From: Thermoplasmata archaeon
GTDB lineage: Archaea; Thermoplasmatota; Thermoplasmata; Lutacidiplasmatales; UBA184
Assembly (NCBI GenBank): GCA_028864975.1
Contig: JAGWLG010000020.1
Location: 1 to 60,680 of the forward strand
Direction of reading: 5' to 3'
Length of the DNA: 60,680 nucleotides
A program made the translations under genes and the position numbers. Numbering within the stretch: position 1 is the stretch's first letter; the number at the start of each line of letters is the position of its first letter. The notes below the pieces were generated by a model. The model worked only from the letters and a program-made list of their open reading frames with translations. It ran no database searches and had not been told where the DNA came from. Positions 1-8,906 of the stretch are shown in pieces.

Positions 1-138
1 CAGGCTGGAGACCGTAAGCCCCCCGAATGTCCGGAAGTGCTCTGCCGAGACCTTCCCGGTTCCGACCGCGCGCTGCGCGAACTCGCGCGTGCCCTCCTCC
101 GTCGCATGCCCCGCGACCTCCCTCCCGGTGTTCGACAT
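1..138 (-). CDS. Aldo/keto reductase, N-terminal fragment (runs off the window)
   Basis: An ATG at 136-138 on the minus strand opens a frame that stays open to base 1, giving 46 residues. The visible part ends in HFRTFGGLTVSSL, which resembles the first beta-hairpin of aldo/keto reductases (family pattern roughly FR-LGGL-VSS-GLGT), just before the NADP-binding barrel. The gene starts 13 bases after the stop codon of the upstream STAND ATPase on the same strand, so the two are probably co-transcribed. The catalytic Asp-Tyr-Lys-His residues lie outside the window, so the assignment rests on a short N-terminal match and substrate cannot be guessed. Confidence 0.6.
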   Translation of the reverse strand, partial: MSNTGREVAGHATEEGTREFAQRAVGTGKVSAEHFRTFGGLTVSSL

Positions 139-151
139 CGTATCCGCGACC

Positions 152-3100
152 TCAGATCGGAACCTGCCCCCCGGAGAGGATCGGACCTTCCGGGGAGCGA
201 GGAGGCGCCCCGCAGCGCTCCAAGAGCGCGTTCGCCTCCGCACGAAGCTCGGCGCCCTTCGCTCGGTCGCCGTAGGAGTCCTCCCAGACCGACAGCTGCT
301 CTTTCGCCCGGGCCTCCGCGAGGGCGTTCTGCACCGTCAAGGCCGCTTCCAGCGCCCGGTCGAGCTCGGTCCGGGCCTTCTCCCGTTCGCCCAAAAGGGT
401 CAGGAGATGGGCCCGCAACCGATGCACGTCCGGTCGCGCTCCGACCTCGAACTCCCCCAGATGCTCCGGCAGTTGGTCCAGGAGCGTGAGCGCTTCCCGA
501 GGATGCCCTTCGCGCCCGAGGAGCTCGGCCCGGCGTAGGTCGATCAAGTTCTGGAAGGGCTTGGACCCCATCCTCACGGCGAGCTCCCGCGCCTTCTCCA
601 AGGCTGCCCGCGACTCGTCGAGGCGACCTTCGGCCGCTAGCACCTCGCTCTGCACGAAGTTCCCCAGGCAGGAGGGCGTGGGAAGATCGAAACGTTGGGC
701 GAGCTCCAAGGCCTCCTGCGCCCACTTCCCGGCCTCCCGAGCGTCCCCCATGTCGAGCAGGACCTGGGCCACCGAGAGCGCGTAGGTCGCCACCCAAGGG
801 ATGCTTCCGATCTCCCGGAGGATGCGGACCGCGTCCATGTACGCCTTGCGCGCCGCGGGAAGGTCGCCCAGGAGGTGGAAGAGCCGGCCCTCGTAGTTCA
901 ACGACGCGGCGAGGAAGATGGGAAGCTCCTGCGCGGCCGCGTAGGTGCGAGCGCTCGCGAGCACCTCCTGGGCCTCGTCCCAGCGCCGCAGACCGAGGAG
1001 GGCTTCGGACATGTTGATGTACGTACGGGAGCGCTGGATAGGATCGCCCTCCTCTCCCAAGAGCTCCATCGCTTCGCGACCTCGAGCGAGGGCCCCCTCC
1101 AGCTGTTCGCCGGCGAGGAGCATCACCGTCTCGGTGCTCGCGAGGTGGCCACGAACCCAGGTCGGAAGCTGCTCCTCGGTGCGTTCGAGCTCCGGTCCGA
1201 GGGCCGCATACCCTTCCAAGGTCTCCGCCGGCGCCAGGAACATGTTCACGTCGAGGATCCCCAGCTCGGCCTCGATCCTGAGGTCGTCGGGCAAGGGGGT
1301 CGACAAGAACTTGCGGATCATCCGCAGCACTGGAGGATAGACCCCCTGGATGAGCAGGCGGATCGCCAAGGGCCGAAGCTCGGCCAAACGTTCCTGGGCG
1401 TTCTCCACGGTGGGCGAGCGCCCCGACTCGAGCCAGTCCCAGTACATCTCCACCAGGTTGCCCGCCTGGGCTTGCATGGCCCGCTCGAGCGCCTTGCGCA
1501 CCCAGCCGTCGGCCAAGGGATGGTCGCCCGCCTCGTGGTAGAGGCGCGCGATGGTCCCGACGTCCTCCGGTCGGTGCTCCGCCCACCACCGGGCTAGCAC
1601 CGCCGCACGTTGCCCGCGTCGCGACGCAGTCGCTCTTCCCCCGGCGACCTCCCACACCAATGGATGGCCGAACGCCCAGCGACCCTCGCCCACGGGGATC
1701 AACAGACGGGAGCGCTCGGCCAGCCCCTGTGCACGGCGGTCCAGCTCCTCCTGGGGTCGGCCCAGGGCCGAAGCGAGCGGCTCGAGGTCGAACTCGCTCC
1801 CCACGACAGCGGCGGCATCCAGGAGTTCCGCATCCTCGGGCGCAAGGCGGTCGAGCCGTTGGCCGAGTAGCTCGTGGAGCGACGGAAGCGCGGGGGCTGG
1901 CGGTTCCACGAGTCCCTCCGGTGGCCGCGGCTCCTCCGAGGACCGAGCCGGCTCGGAGGCGCTAGGGGGGCCGCGGGCAACAGGTTGAACGGTGAGATGC
2001 CCGCCGGAGCGATGGATCCATCCTGAGTCCTCCATCTCGTGGACGAGCTCCAGGACATGGTACGGGTTCCCTCCGCTCCTTCGGAGAAGCGAGGCGAGGA
2101 GCTGAGGTCGTCCCTCGGCCGCCAGAGGGGCCCCGAGCGCCTTCTCGATGAGCCGTCCGGCCTCCTCTTCCCGTAGTCCGTGCAGCGAGATACGCTGTAC
2201 TCGCCCTTCCCTCTCCAAGTGGTCCAGCATCTCGCCCAACGGGGATGGAGGGGCATCCTTCGGAGGGTCCGCGTCCTCCTCCCGCATCGCGCCCACGAGG
2301 AGCAGCGGCAGGTCCTGCAGGTTCCGGGCCAAGAAGTGGAAGGCGACCAAGGACTCCGGGTCGGCCCAGTGAAGATCGTCGACGATGAGGAAGAGCGGAG
2401 AGCGGCGAGCTTCCCGTTCCAGCGTCTCCAGATATCTCAGGAGGGTCGTGGCCTGGGCCTCGCCGGAGCGCTCCCGGGGGTTCGAAGGGGGGCGGGTCCG
2501 ATGGCCGTCCTCGCCCCCGGGACTTGCAGTTCGCTCGACCTCCCCCTCCGCCTCCAAGAGGGAGAGCTGGCGCTGGTCGAACGCCGCGGGGTTGAGAGAG
2601 ACGAGCAAGTGTCCCTCATGGCTCTCGGCCACGTCGCGCAGGAACTGGACCATCCGTAGAACGGTCAGGAAGTTGTTCTGACTGACCAGGTATTCCAGTC
2701 CCGAAAGACCGACGACCATCTCGCGCCCGCTCTTGAGATGAGCCTCGAGCCGGGAGACCAGGAGGTCCATCTGGGCGGGAGGGTAGGCGCCGTCCTCTCC
2801 GACCCTTGAGAGCCAGAGCATCCGGGTCTTCTCGGCCAGTTCGGGATGCCTTTCCTTGAGCTGCGAGGGCCGGTCCCGCGTGACCAAGAGGGGCGTGCCT
2901 GGACCCGGGGAGGAGAGGAGGCGCGCGATCAGGCGCCGGGGACGGTCCTCCTCGAGAAGGAGGACCGAAGGGTTGGCGGAGGATCCCTCTCCAGGTCCAC
3001 CATCCTCGGGGACGGTGCCGCCCTGGGTCAAGCGGACCATGATCTGCTCGAAGGGGAAGAACGGGGCGTGCGACTCCCGCAAGCAGTGCCCCCAGAGGAC

Positions 3101-3325
3101 CCGGGTCCCCTCCTCCTCCGCGCGGTGCTGGACCGACCGGAGCAGCCGGGTCTTCCCCATCCCTCCCAGACCCGAGAGGACGACGCACGTCCCCCGGCCC
3201 TTCCGCGCCTCCTGGACCGCTTGCAACAGGGCGCTGAACTCCCGCTCACGTCCGACGAACGGCGTGGACGCCGACGTCAAGGGCTGGACAGGAGACAGCG
3301 GGCGAGCAGCGACCAACTTGCCCAC
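152..3325 (-). CDS. STAND-type ATPase with an inserted DUF835 domain and C-terminal TPR repeats
   Basis: A protein of about 1,057 residues, probably a cytoplasmic signalling or regulatory ATPase of the MalT/AAA_16 kind. Walker A (GLGGMGKTR) is near residues 52-60. Walker B with the family signature VDDLHWADPES is near 310-325. Between them, roughly residues 115-270, sits a block that reads as a DUF835 domain (PLLVTRDRPSQL, then VVGLSGLEYLVSQNNFLTVL, then LLVSLNPAAFDQRQLSLLE). A winged-helix-like stretch follows, and from about residue 590 helical repeats typical of TPRs. No DNA-binding domain is evident at the C-terminus. The start is uncertain: GTG at 3325 is used here; TTG at 3376 would add 17 residues; a TATA-like CCATATAG lies at 3343-3350. 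The stop is 13 bases before the aldo/keto reductase start. Confidence 0.8.
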   Translation of the reverse strand: MGKLVAARPLSPVQPLTSASTPFVGREREFSALLQAVQEARKGRGTCVVLSGLGGMGKTRLLRSVQHRAEEEGTRVLWGHCLRESHAPFFPFEQIMVRLTQGGTVPEDGGPGEGSSANPSVLLLEEDRPRRLIARLLSSPGPGTPLLVTRDRPSQLKERHPELAEKTRMLWLSRVGEDGAYPPAQMDLLVSRLEAHLKSGREMVVGLSGLEYLVSQNNFLTVLRMVQFLRDVAESHEGHLLVSLNPAAFDQRQLSLLEAEGEVERTASPGGEDGHRTRPPSNPRERSGEAQATTLLRYLETLEREARRSPLFLIVDDLHWADPESLVAFHFLARNLQDLPLLLVGAMREEDADPPKDAPPSPLGEMLDHLEREGRVQRISLHGLREEEAGRLIEKALGAPLAAEGRPQLLASLLRRSGGNPYHVLELVHEMEDSGWIHRSGGHLTVQPVARGPPSASEPARSSEEPRPPEGLVEPPAPALPSLHELLGQRLDRLAPEDAELLDAAAVVGSEFDLEPLASALGRPQEELDRRAQGLAERSRLLIPVGEGRWAFGHPLVWEVAGGRATASRRGQRAAVLARWWAEHRPEDVGTIARLYHEAGDHPLADGWVRKALERAMQAQAGNLVEMYWDWLESGRSPTVENAQERLAELRPLAIRLLIQGVYPPVLRMIRKFLSTPLPDDLRIEAELGILDVNMFLAPAETLEGYAALGPELERTEEQLPTWVRGHLASTETVMLLAGEQLEGALARGREAMELLGEEGDPIQRSRTYINMSEALLGLRRWDEAQEVLASARTYAAAQELPIFLAASLNYEGRLFHLLGDLPAARKAYMDAVRILREIGSIPWVATYALSVAQVLLDMGDAREAGKWAQEALELAQRFDLPTPSCLGNFVQSEVLAAEGRLDESRAALEKARELAVRMGSKPFQNLIDLRRAELLGREGHPREALTLLDQLPEHLGEFEVGARPDVHRLRAHLLTLLGEREKARTELDRALEAALTVQNALAEARAKEQLSVWEDSYGDRAKGAELRAEANALLERCGAPPRSPEGPILSGGQVPI

Positions 3326-3387
3326 CGGGAGGATGTCGGCGTCTATATGGGTCGCGTGGGCCGGGGGATCGCCCAAGCCGCCCGTAC

Positions 3388-3395
3388 CATTATCG
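3388..3395 (+). promoter_or_regulatory. TATA-like box for the small Cys-rich gene
   Basis: CATTATCG is centred 29 bases upstream of the ATG at 3421, the spacing expected for a leaderless archaeal transcript. It supports this start and the reality of the short gene. Confidence 0.45.
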
Positions 3396-3420
3396 TCCCG
3401 TTGCCACTCCTGCGTTCGGG

Positions 3421-3561
3421 ATGCCCCGACGGAAGTACGGCAGGATGCAGAAGCCGATCCCTCCGGTCAACCCTGAGAAGTGCCGTTTCTGCCGGTTGAA
3501 ACGGCCATGTCCCCTTCACGGGAAGAGCGCGAAGGAGAACCCGTCGTTCCCCGAGCGCTAA
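3421..3561 (+). CDS. Small basic Cys-rich (putative zinc-binding) protein
   Basis: A 46-residue reading frame starting MPRRKYGRMQKP and ending at a TAA. Its centre is CRFCRLKRPCPLHGKS: a CxxC pair at residues 21 and 24, then Cys30 and His33, a plausible single zinc-ribbon or CCCH knuckle in a strongly basic protein. Such proteins often bind nucleic acid or ribosomes, but I do not recognise the family. The TATA-like box 29 bases upstream, the coding-like composition and the compact Cys/His pattern argue that it is real. It is divergent from the STAND ATPase gene, and its stop codon overlaps the stop of the convergent radical SAM gene by a few bases. Confidence 0.6.
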   Translation: MPRRKYGRMQKPIPPVNPEKCRFCRLKRPCPLHGKSAKENPSFPER

Positions 3562-5177
3562 CGGGTTCGACCGGGGATCCGGTCCTGGAACCTGCGCAGC
3601 AGTTCGGGCGCGATCTCATCGCGCAGCTCGTGGATCCTCGCGTGGGCGCGCGCCCGTACCTCGAGGACCATCGGGCGAAGTTTGCGCCTCGACCCGGCCC
3701 TACCCCGCTGGGGCGGCGGTGGGAGCCCCGCAGGGAGGACGATACGCTCGACCACGCGGCGGCCGACCTCGTCCCCGGCTCTCTCGAGCGCCTCGGTCAC
3801 TTCCGGCACGAAGAGCTCCGCGTGGTCCCGGAGGAGCTTGGACCAGCGGAAGCGAGCCTTCTGCCAGCGGTAGACCGAGACCGGATAGACCCCCTCGTAC
3901 AGGAGCCCGCCGTCCTCGCGACCGGCGGGAGGCTTACGTTCACGCACCGTGCTCTCGAAACGCGTTCCCGGGAGGGGAACGGCGATCGAGATGGAGTACT
4001 CCTCGGGGCTGAACCGACGGAAGAGCTGCAACGTCCGCTCGATGTCGTCCAACGTCTCCTCCGGATACCCTAGCATCAGGAACCAGTACTGCTGGACCCC
4101 GTGGGCACGCAGGGCGGAAGCACACCGCTCGATCTGGGAGAGGCGGGTCCCGCGGTTCATCGCGTCGAGCATCTTCTGGCTGCCCGACTCGACCCCGAGG
4201 AAGACCCGATGAAGGCCGGCCTCGGCCATCTTGGGTAGGAGCTGAGGTTTGAGGAGGTCGACCCGAGAAAGGCACTCGAACCGCATCCCGAGATCCGCCG
4301 CGACCATCCCGTCCAGGAACTTCTCTGTCCAGGACCTTTGGATGCCGAAGACATCGTCGCAGACACGGACGTAGTCGACACCGTAGCGCTGCTGGAGGAG
4401 CCGAAGCTCGCGCAGAACGTTCTCGACCGAGCGTTGCCGGTAGGTCCGACCGAAGGTCGGTTTCGAGCACCATGAACAATCGAACGGGCACCCTCGAGAG
4501 GTCAGGACGGCCATACGTCGCGACCCCGTGGACCGTTGCCACCGCGAGAGATACGACTCCATATCCACCAGGTCCCAGGCGGGTAGCGGAAGCTGGTCCA
4601 GGTCCCGGACCAAGGGCCGAGGCGGGCCCCGCACCATCGCGCCCTCCTGCAGGAACGCGACCCCCGGGATCCCGAACAGGGACCGGGAATCGTTCACGGC
4701 GGCTGCGACGTCGAGGATGGTAGTCTCCCCCTCGCCGGTCCCGACTGCGTCGAACCCCCCCTGCAGGTAGGCGAGAGGTCGACTGCTGGCGTCCGGCCCT
4801 CCGGCGATGGAGAAGGTCGCGTGAGAGCGTGCGAGTCGGGCCAAGGCCAGGGCCCGTGGGAACGTCAGGGTCTTGGTGTGGACCCCGAGCAGCGCCGGAG
4901 AGAACGAGCGGAGAGCGCGGCGCACCGGCTCGATCCCTCGCTCGAACGTGAGGTCGACGATCTTCACCTCGTGCCCCTCCTGGCGGAGGTAGGCCGCAAC
5001 GGAGAGCAGCCCCAACGACGGATACTGTTCGTCCCTCTTCCGCTCCATGGGGTCCTCCCGGCGGACGTACGGGTCGACCAGCAGCACACGCGCTCGGAAG
5101 GACCCCCCGTAGGCCCTCGCTCGGACGGGGGCCGAGGCGTCGCCGCGCGACGGTGAACGGGGATGCGTGGCGGCCAT
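3558..5177 (-). CDS. B12-binding-domain radical SAM protein
   Basis: About 539 residues. The N-terminal third is a Rossmann-like cobalamin-binding domain (RVLLVDPYV near residue 29, followed by YPSLGLLSVAAYLRQEGHEV), but I see no clear DxHxxG motif, so cobalamin binding is unproven. The radical SAM core begins at TSRGCPFDCSWC; Cys230, Cys234 and Cys237 form the CxxxCxxC ligand set for the [4Fe-4S] cluster, followed by ESGSQKML and GYPEET, typical of the BchE/methyltransferase (class B) group. Members do methylations, cyclisations or methylthiolations; the substrate is unknown. ATG 5177 is preferred; an in-frame TTG at 5246 would add a low-complexity basic leader. Neighbours give no pathway clue. 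Confidence 0.85.
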   Translation of the reverse strand: MAATHPRSPSRGDASAPVRARAYGGSFRARVLLVDPYVRREDPMERKRDEQYPSLGLLSVAAYLRQEGHEVKIVDLTFERGIEPVRRALRSFSPALLGVHTKTLTFPRALALARLARSHATFSIAGGPDASSRPLAYLQGGFDAVGTGEGETTILDVAAAVNDSRSLFGIPGVAFLQEGAMVRGPPRPLVRDLDQLPLPAWDLVDMESYLSRWQRSTGSRRMAVLTSRGCPFDCSWCSKPTFGRTYRQRSVENVLRELRLLQQRYGVDYVRVCDDVFGIQRSWTEKFLDGMVAADLGMRFECLSRVDLLKPQLLPKMAEAGLHRVFLGVESGSQKMLDAMNRGTRLSQIERCASALRAHGVQQYWFLMLGYPEETLDDIERTLQLFRRFSPEEYSISIAVPLPGTRFESTVRERKPPAGREDGGLLYEGVYPVSVYRWQKARFRWSKLLRDHAELFVPEVTEALERAGDEVGRRVVERIVLPAGLPPPPQRGRAGSRRKLRPMVLEVRARAHARIHELRDEIAPELLRRFQDRIPGRTR

Positions 5178-5294
5178 GCTCCTGCAGGCTGGTGTACGTC
5201 CTGCCGACCTACTTGGACCCTTCCTTCCCCCTCCTTCCTCGTTCAACCTAGGTCAGCCACTTCATCCAATCGCTTGGAAGCAGTGAGACGGCAC

Positions 5295-5507
5295 TCACGT
5301 CTCCGCCGGTCCCAGGATCTCCCCCACCCCCAGCGCCCACCCCCCGAGCACGTTCTCGACCGGCCCTTCTCCATCGATTACGCGGTCCAGCTCATCGACC
5401 TGCTCCTCCCTCTTTTCACGCGAGGCGTTGACCCGATGCCTCAGCCCCGCCCGGGGCAACGCTTCGATTCGCCGCTCCAACTCCTCCGGGTCCTGCCGCG
5501 CGAACAC
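5295..5507 (-). CDS. Small acidic hypothetical protein
   Basis: A GTG-initiated frame of 70 residues. The first 50 are charged and likely helical (PEELERRIEAL, then REKREEQVDELDRVID); the end is a Gly-rich hydrophobic stretch (VLGGWALGVGEIL). Codon third positions are G/C-rich in this frame and the amino acid composition is protein-like, unlike the Arg/Pro/Ser-rich opposite frames. No ATG is available: the frame is open upstream to a stop near 5547, so the start could also be a CTG or the protein could be a remnant. No family recognised. It lies between the radical SAM gene and the divergent GH57 gene. Confidence 0.4.
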   Translation of the reverse strand: MFARQDPEELERRIEALPRAGLRHRVNASREKREEQVDELDRVIDGEGPVENVLGGWALGVGEILGPAET

Positions 5508-5544
5508 CTGCCACAGGCGTAGCTCATGTGCGCTGACCCGAGGT

Positions 5545-5553
5545 GATTATGTA
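5545..5553 (+). promoter_or_regulatory. TATA-like box of the GH57 gene
   Basis: GATTATGTA is centred about 28 bases before the ATG at 5577, fitting a leaderless transcript and fixing the start of the secreted glycosidase in front of its signal peptide. Confidence 0.5.
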
Positions 5554-5576
5554 CGACCGGAGGACGGGCTACCAGG

Positions 5577-8500
5577 ATGTGGTCGCGGCATCTGCCCCCC
5601 CGACGGGCGGTTCCCACCCTCGTGCTGCTAGGGATCGTCGTGCTGCTGCTCCTTCCCAGCCCGGGACCACCCGGAGGGCCGCCAGCCGCCCATCGTCGAT
5701 CGGAAGGGTCAGCGTCAGGACACTATGGAGGCACTGGAGGCGCCCCGCCACCGCGGCGGAACGTCACCTTTACGGGCGACCTGGTGAGCGATTTCGGCTC
5801 CCCCTACTACGTCAACACGAACGCGTCCTCCTGGGGCGCGCTCAACAACCTTAGCGCGGTGTTCGCCGCCTACAATGCGACGGAGCTCTTTCTGGGGTTC
5901 GACGAAGTGGTCACGGCGAACTCCTTGATGGTCTTCGTCGGGAACGGAGAGTCGGCGGGGGGGCTGGGGACCTACAACGTGAGCGCTCTCAACGCGTGGG
6001 GGAGGGCGATCCGCTTCAGCTCGGCCGTGGCGGACCTCGTCGGGGTCTATTTCGGGTCGACGAACGCGAACCGGTCCGGCTCCGGTGCGTTCCAGGTGCT
6101 GACGCCCCCCTCCCAGAGCAACTCCACCCCCGCTGTGCGGACCATCTCGTCCTCTTCCGACTTCAATGGCGCTGGCGACTCGGCCGAGTTCGCCCTTCCG
6201 CTCTCGTCGCTCCTTCCCGTGAACCTCAACACCCACGCCAATCTCACGTTGAGCGCGTTCGTGGTGGGAAACTCGGGGGCATGGGTAGGTACCGGCATCC
6301 CCTACCTGCAGGCTGGGCGCTATGACGCCGGGGGCTCGCAGCCCACGTTCCTCGTCAACGACACGCTGGAGCTCCCCATATCGGGGGCGGCGATAGCGCC
6401 ACCCCGCCCCATCGACGTCTCGATCATCTTCAACGACCACCAGCCCCTCTACCAGATTGCCGGGGCGAGCGACTACAACCTTCCCTGGACCGCGGCCCAT
6501 GCCACGGCCGAGTACATCGAGCAACCCCTCCTCCTGCAGGAGTTCCCGACGGTGAACATCACCTACGAACTCTCTGGCTCGTTGCTCTACCAGCTCCAGA
6601 ACATCTCCCAGGACCCGACCTACAACGATTCGTTCGAGGAAGCCGCCTGGGTCCCCTGGTCCGAGCTCAACACTACTCAGAACGCGACGCTCCGAGGGCA
6701 GCTCGAAGCCGACTGGTTCAGTGTCCCCCCCTACGTCTACGCGTTTCCCGAGCCCGCCTCTTCCCGCTACCAGCAGTTGGAGTCCTCATGGGCCTCGGGC
6801 ACGCCGCTCACCGCTTCCCAGTATGAGGACGCCAAGGTGCTCTGGTTCCTCTTCGAGATCTCGACGGACCTTGTGGAGGGAAGGATCGGTGCAGGCTGGA
6901 CCTCGTCGACCATCTGGGGACTGCACAACCAGACCTATTTCTCGGACAAGGACCTGCGGACCGTGCTCACGTACTCGAAATGGCTGACGGGACAGGTGGT
7001 CCCGGCGTTCCGGTCGGCGCGGCTCGGGAACCCCTCGGGCAGCGACAACACCGAGCTGTTCACCAGTCCGTTCTACCATCCTTTGACCCCTCTGTTGCTC
7101 ACGAACTCGATCTCCGGGCCTTCGGGGTCGATCTTGAAGGGGGACTATTCCACCGACGTCCAGGCCCAGATGAACTTGAGCCGCGACCAGTTCGACCAGT
7201 TCTTCGGGGCCTATCCCGAAGGGCTCTACGCTTCGGAGGCCGCGGTCTCCGAGGCGATGGTGGAACCCATCGCCCGGTCGGGCGCGCGTTGGACCGTGAC
7301 CGACGAGTGGACCCTGCAACAGTCCGGCGTCCCTGCGAAGGCGTACGGCGACTCGGGATGGAGCGTCGCTTCGCTCGAGTCGCTCTACTCGCCGTACGTG
7401 GTCGCGGGAGCGAACGGCACGAGCACGGTCATGCTCTTCCGAGACGCGCCGCTGTCGAACGCCTGGGCCTTCAACTACGGCAACCTTCCCACCTCGACCG
7501 CCATCGCGGACATCGTGAACTACCTCAAGGGGGTGAACGGGACCCTCCCCGTGGGAGACCACCCCAACACCCTGGTGACCCTCATGCTCGATGGCGAGAA
7601 CTGGCAGTTCATGTCGCCCTTCGCGGACGATGGGATCCCGTTCCTTCGAGGGCTCTACCGTGCCCTCGCGGACAACGCGAGCTACTTCCACACGGTCACG
7701 CCCTCGCAATTCCTGAACGGCATCGCCCAGGACGGGGTCGCGCTACCCTCGCTCGGGTCCGTGGCCACAGGGAGCTGGAACCAGGCGAGCGGGAGCGCAG
7801 CACCGCTCCAGTCGAACCCCTCCCTGACGCAGTGGTCGGGCTACAACACCCAGAACTGGATGTGGGTCGCCCTGGATCGAGCGCGCGGGAAGGTGCTCGC
7901 CTTCCAGCAGGCACATGGGCTCCTTCAGCTCTCGAACCTGAGCTCCTTCGAGTCCAACCTGACCGCGTCGACCCCGGAGGGGAACATGACGCGCGCTTGG
8001 TACGGGATCTACAACGCGGAGGGGAGCGACTGGTTCTTCCAGATGGCTCCCTGGACGATCTCCAGCGCCAACACGGTGCCCTTCAACGAGACCTTCCAAG
8101 GAGACCTGGCCTACGCGCTCTCCCAACTGAACCTCACGGCGCCTCCTCCCCCTCCTCCTCCATCGCCCCACTTCCATCTGACCTTCCTGGCGTCGCCCTC
8201 CCTGTGCGGTCCGGTGGCGTTCAACGGTAGCAGCTGGGCCGATGGCGCCATGGGGAACTTCCTCCGTGGGAACTACTCCGCGCTCACCGCCGGTTGCTCG
8301 GGCTACACCTTCCGCAACTGGACCTACACGGGCGGCGTGAGCGTCGGTACCCCCGACCAGCCCACCATCCTCGTCGGGGTCCGAGGGAACGGCACGCTTC
8401 AAGCGAACTACGTACCCGTGATCCCCCCGCCAGCCCCGACCTACCATCTCCAGCTGCTCGCTGCCCCGGCCAGCTGCGGACCCATCGTGTTCAACGGAAC

Positions 8501-8906
8501 TTCCTACGGCAGCGGAGCGGTGGCTACGCTGCACCGTGGGAACTTTTCCGCCGTCGCCCCCTCTTGCACGGGCTACCAGTTCCAGGCATGGACGGCGACC
8601 GGTCAGGTCCAGGTCGTGACCCAGTCCGCGACGGCTACGGTGACGCTCTCGGGTAACGGGACCCTGAACGCTACGTACGCCGAGGTCGCTCCGAGCCCGT
8701 CGCCTTCGCCTTCCCCTTCTCCGTCTCCGAGCCCGAGCGGCTCGCCCAGCACGCTCGCGTTCCTCGTGGTGGTCGGGCTCGGGCTCGAGGTCGCGGTCGC
8801 CACCGTGGCCCTCCTCCTGTACCTCCGCCGCCGGAGGTCATCTCTTGGCCCTCCCCCGAAGGGTGGCACAGGCCCAGACGGCGCCGAAGACCCGCCGCAC
8901 GCCTAA
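5577..8906 (+). CDS. Cell-surface glycoside hydrolase family 57 protein
   Basis: A 1,109-residue exported enzyme. Residues 1-30 are a signal peptide (basic start, then LVLLGIVVLLLLP). Residues about 60-260 form a beta-rich domain resembling carbohydrate-binding modules found before GH57 catalytic domains. The GH57 barrel starts near residue 280 with FNDHQPLYQ (the HQP motif); GLYASEAAVSEAM matches the nucleophile region and MLDGENWQF the acid/base region. Two copies of an approximately 80-residue Cys-containing repeat follow (each with a LCGP or SCGP motif and a W.ATG or WTYTGG core), then a Pro/Ser linker and a C-terminal membrane helix ending RRRR. It probably degrades alpha-glucans outside the cell while tethered to the membrane. 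Many NxS/T sequons suggest glycosylation. Substrate is not determinable. Confidence 0.85.
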   Translation: MWSRHLPPRRAVPTLVLLGIVVLLLLPSPGPPGGPPAAHRRSEGSASGHYGGTGGAPPPRRNVTFTGDLVSDFGSPYYVNTNASSWGALNNLSAVFAAYNATELFLGFDEVVTANSLMVFVGNGESAGGLGTYNVSALNAWGRAIRFSSAVADLVGVYFGSTNANRSGSGAFQVLTPPSQSNSTPAVRTISSSSDFNGAGDSAEFALPLSSLLPVNLNTHANLTLSAFVVGNSGAWVGTGIPYLQAGRYDAGGSQPTFLVNDTLELPISGAAIAPPRPIDVSIIFNDHQPLYQIAGASDYNLPWTAAHATAEYIEQPLLLQEFPTVNITYELSGSLLYQLQNISQDPTYNDSFEEAAWVPWSELNTTQNATLRGQLEADWFSVPPYVYAFPEPASSRYQQLESSWASGTPLTASQYEDAKVLWFLFEISTDLVEGRIGAGWTSSTIWGLHNQTYFSDKDLRTVLTYSKWLTGQVVPAFRSARLGNPSGSDNTELFTSPFYHPLTPLLLTNSISGPSGSILKGDYSTDVQAQMNLSRDQFDQFFGAYPEGLYASEAAVSEAMVEPIARSGARWTVTDEWTLQQSGVPAKAYGDSGWSVASLESLYSPYVVAGANGTSTVMLFRDAPLSNAWAFNYGNLPTSTAIADIVNYLKGVNGTLPVGDHPNTLVTLMLDGENWQFMSPFADDGIPFLRGLYRALADNASYFHTVTPSQFLNGIAQDGVALPSLGSVATGSWNQASGSAAPLQSNPSLTQWSGYNTQNWMWVALDRARGKVLAFQQAHGLLQLSNLSSFESNLTASTPEGNMTRAWYGIYNAEGSDWFFQMAPWTISSANTVPFNETFQGDLAYALSQLNLTAPPPPPPPSPHFHLTFLASPSLCGPVAFNGSSWADGAMGNFLRGNYSALTAGCSGYTFRNWTYTGGVSVGTPDQPTILVGVRGNGTLQANYVPVIPPPAPTYHLQLLAAPASCGPIVFNGTSYGSGAVATLHRGNFSAVAPSCTGYQFQAWTATGQVQVVTQSATATVTLSGNGTLNATYAEVAPSPSPSPSPSPSPSPSGSPSTLAFLVVVGLGLEVAVATVALLLYLRRRRSSLGPPPKGGTGPDGAEDPPHA

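Noticed and set aside
3561..3590. A GGGTTCGACC string resembling a tRNA T-loop.
   Set aside because: It lies in the C-terminal codons of the radical SAM gene and no other tRNA arms are present.
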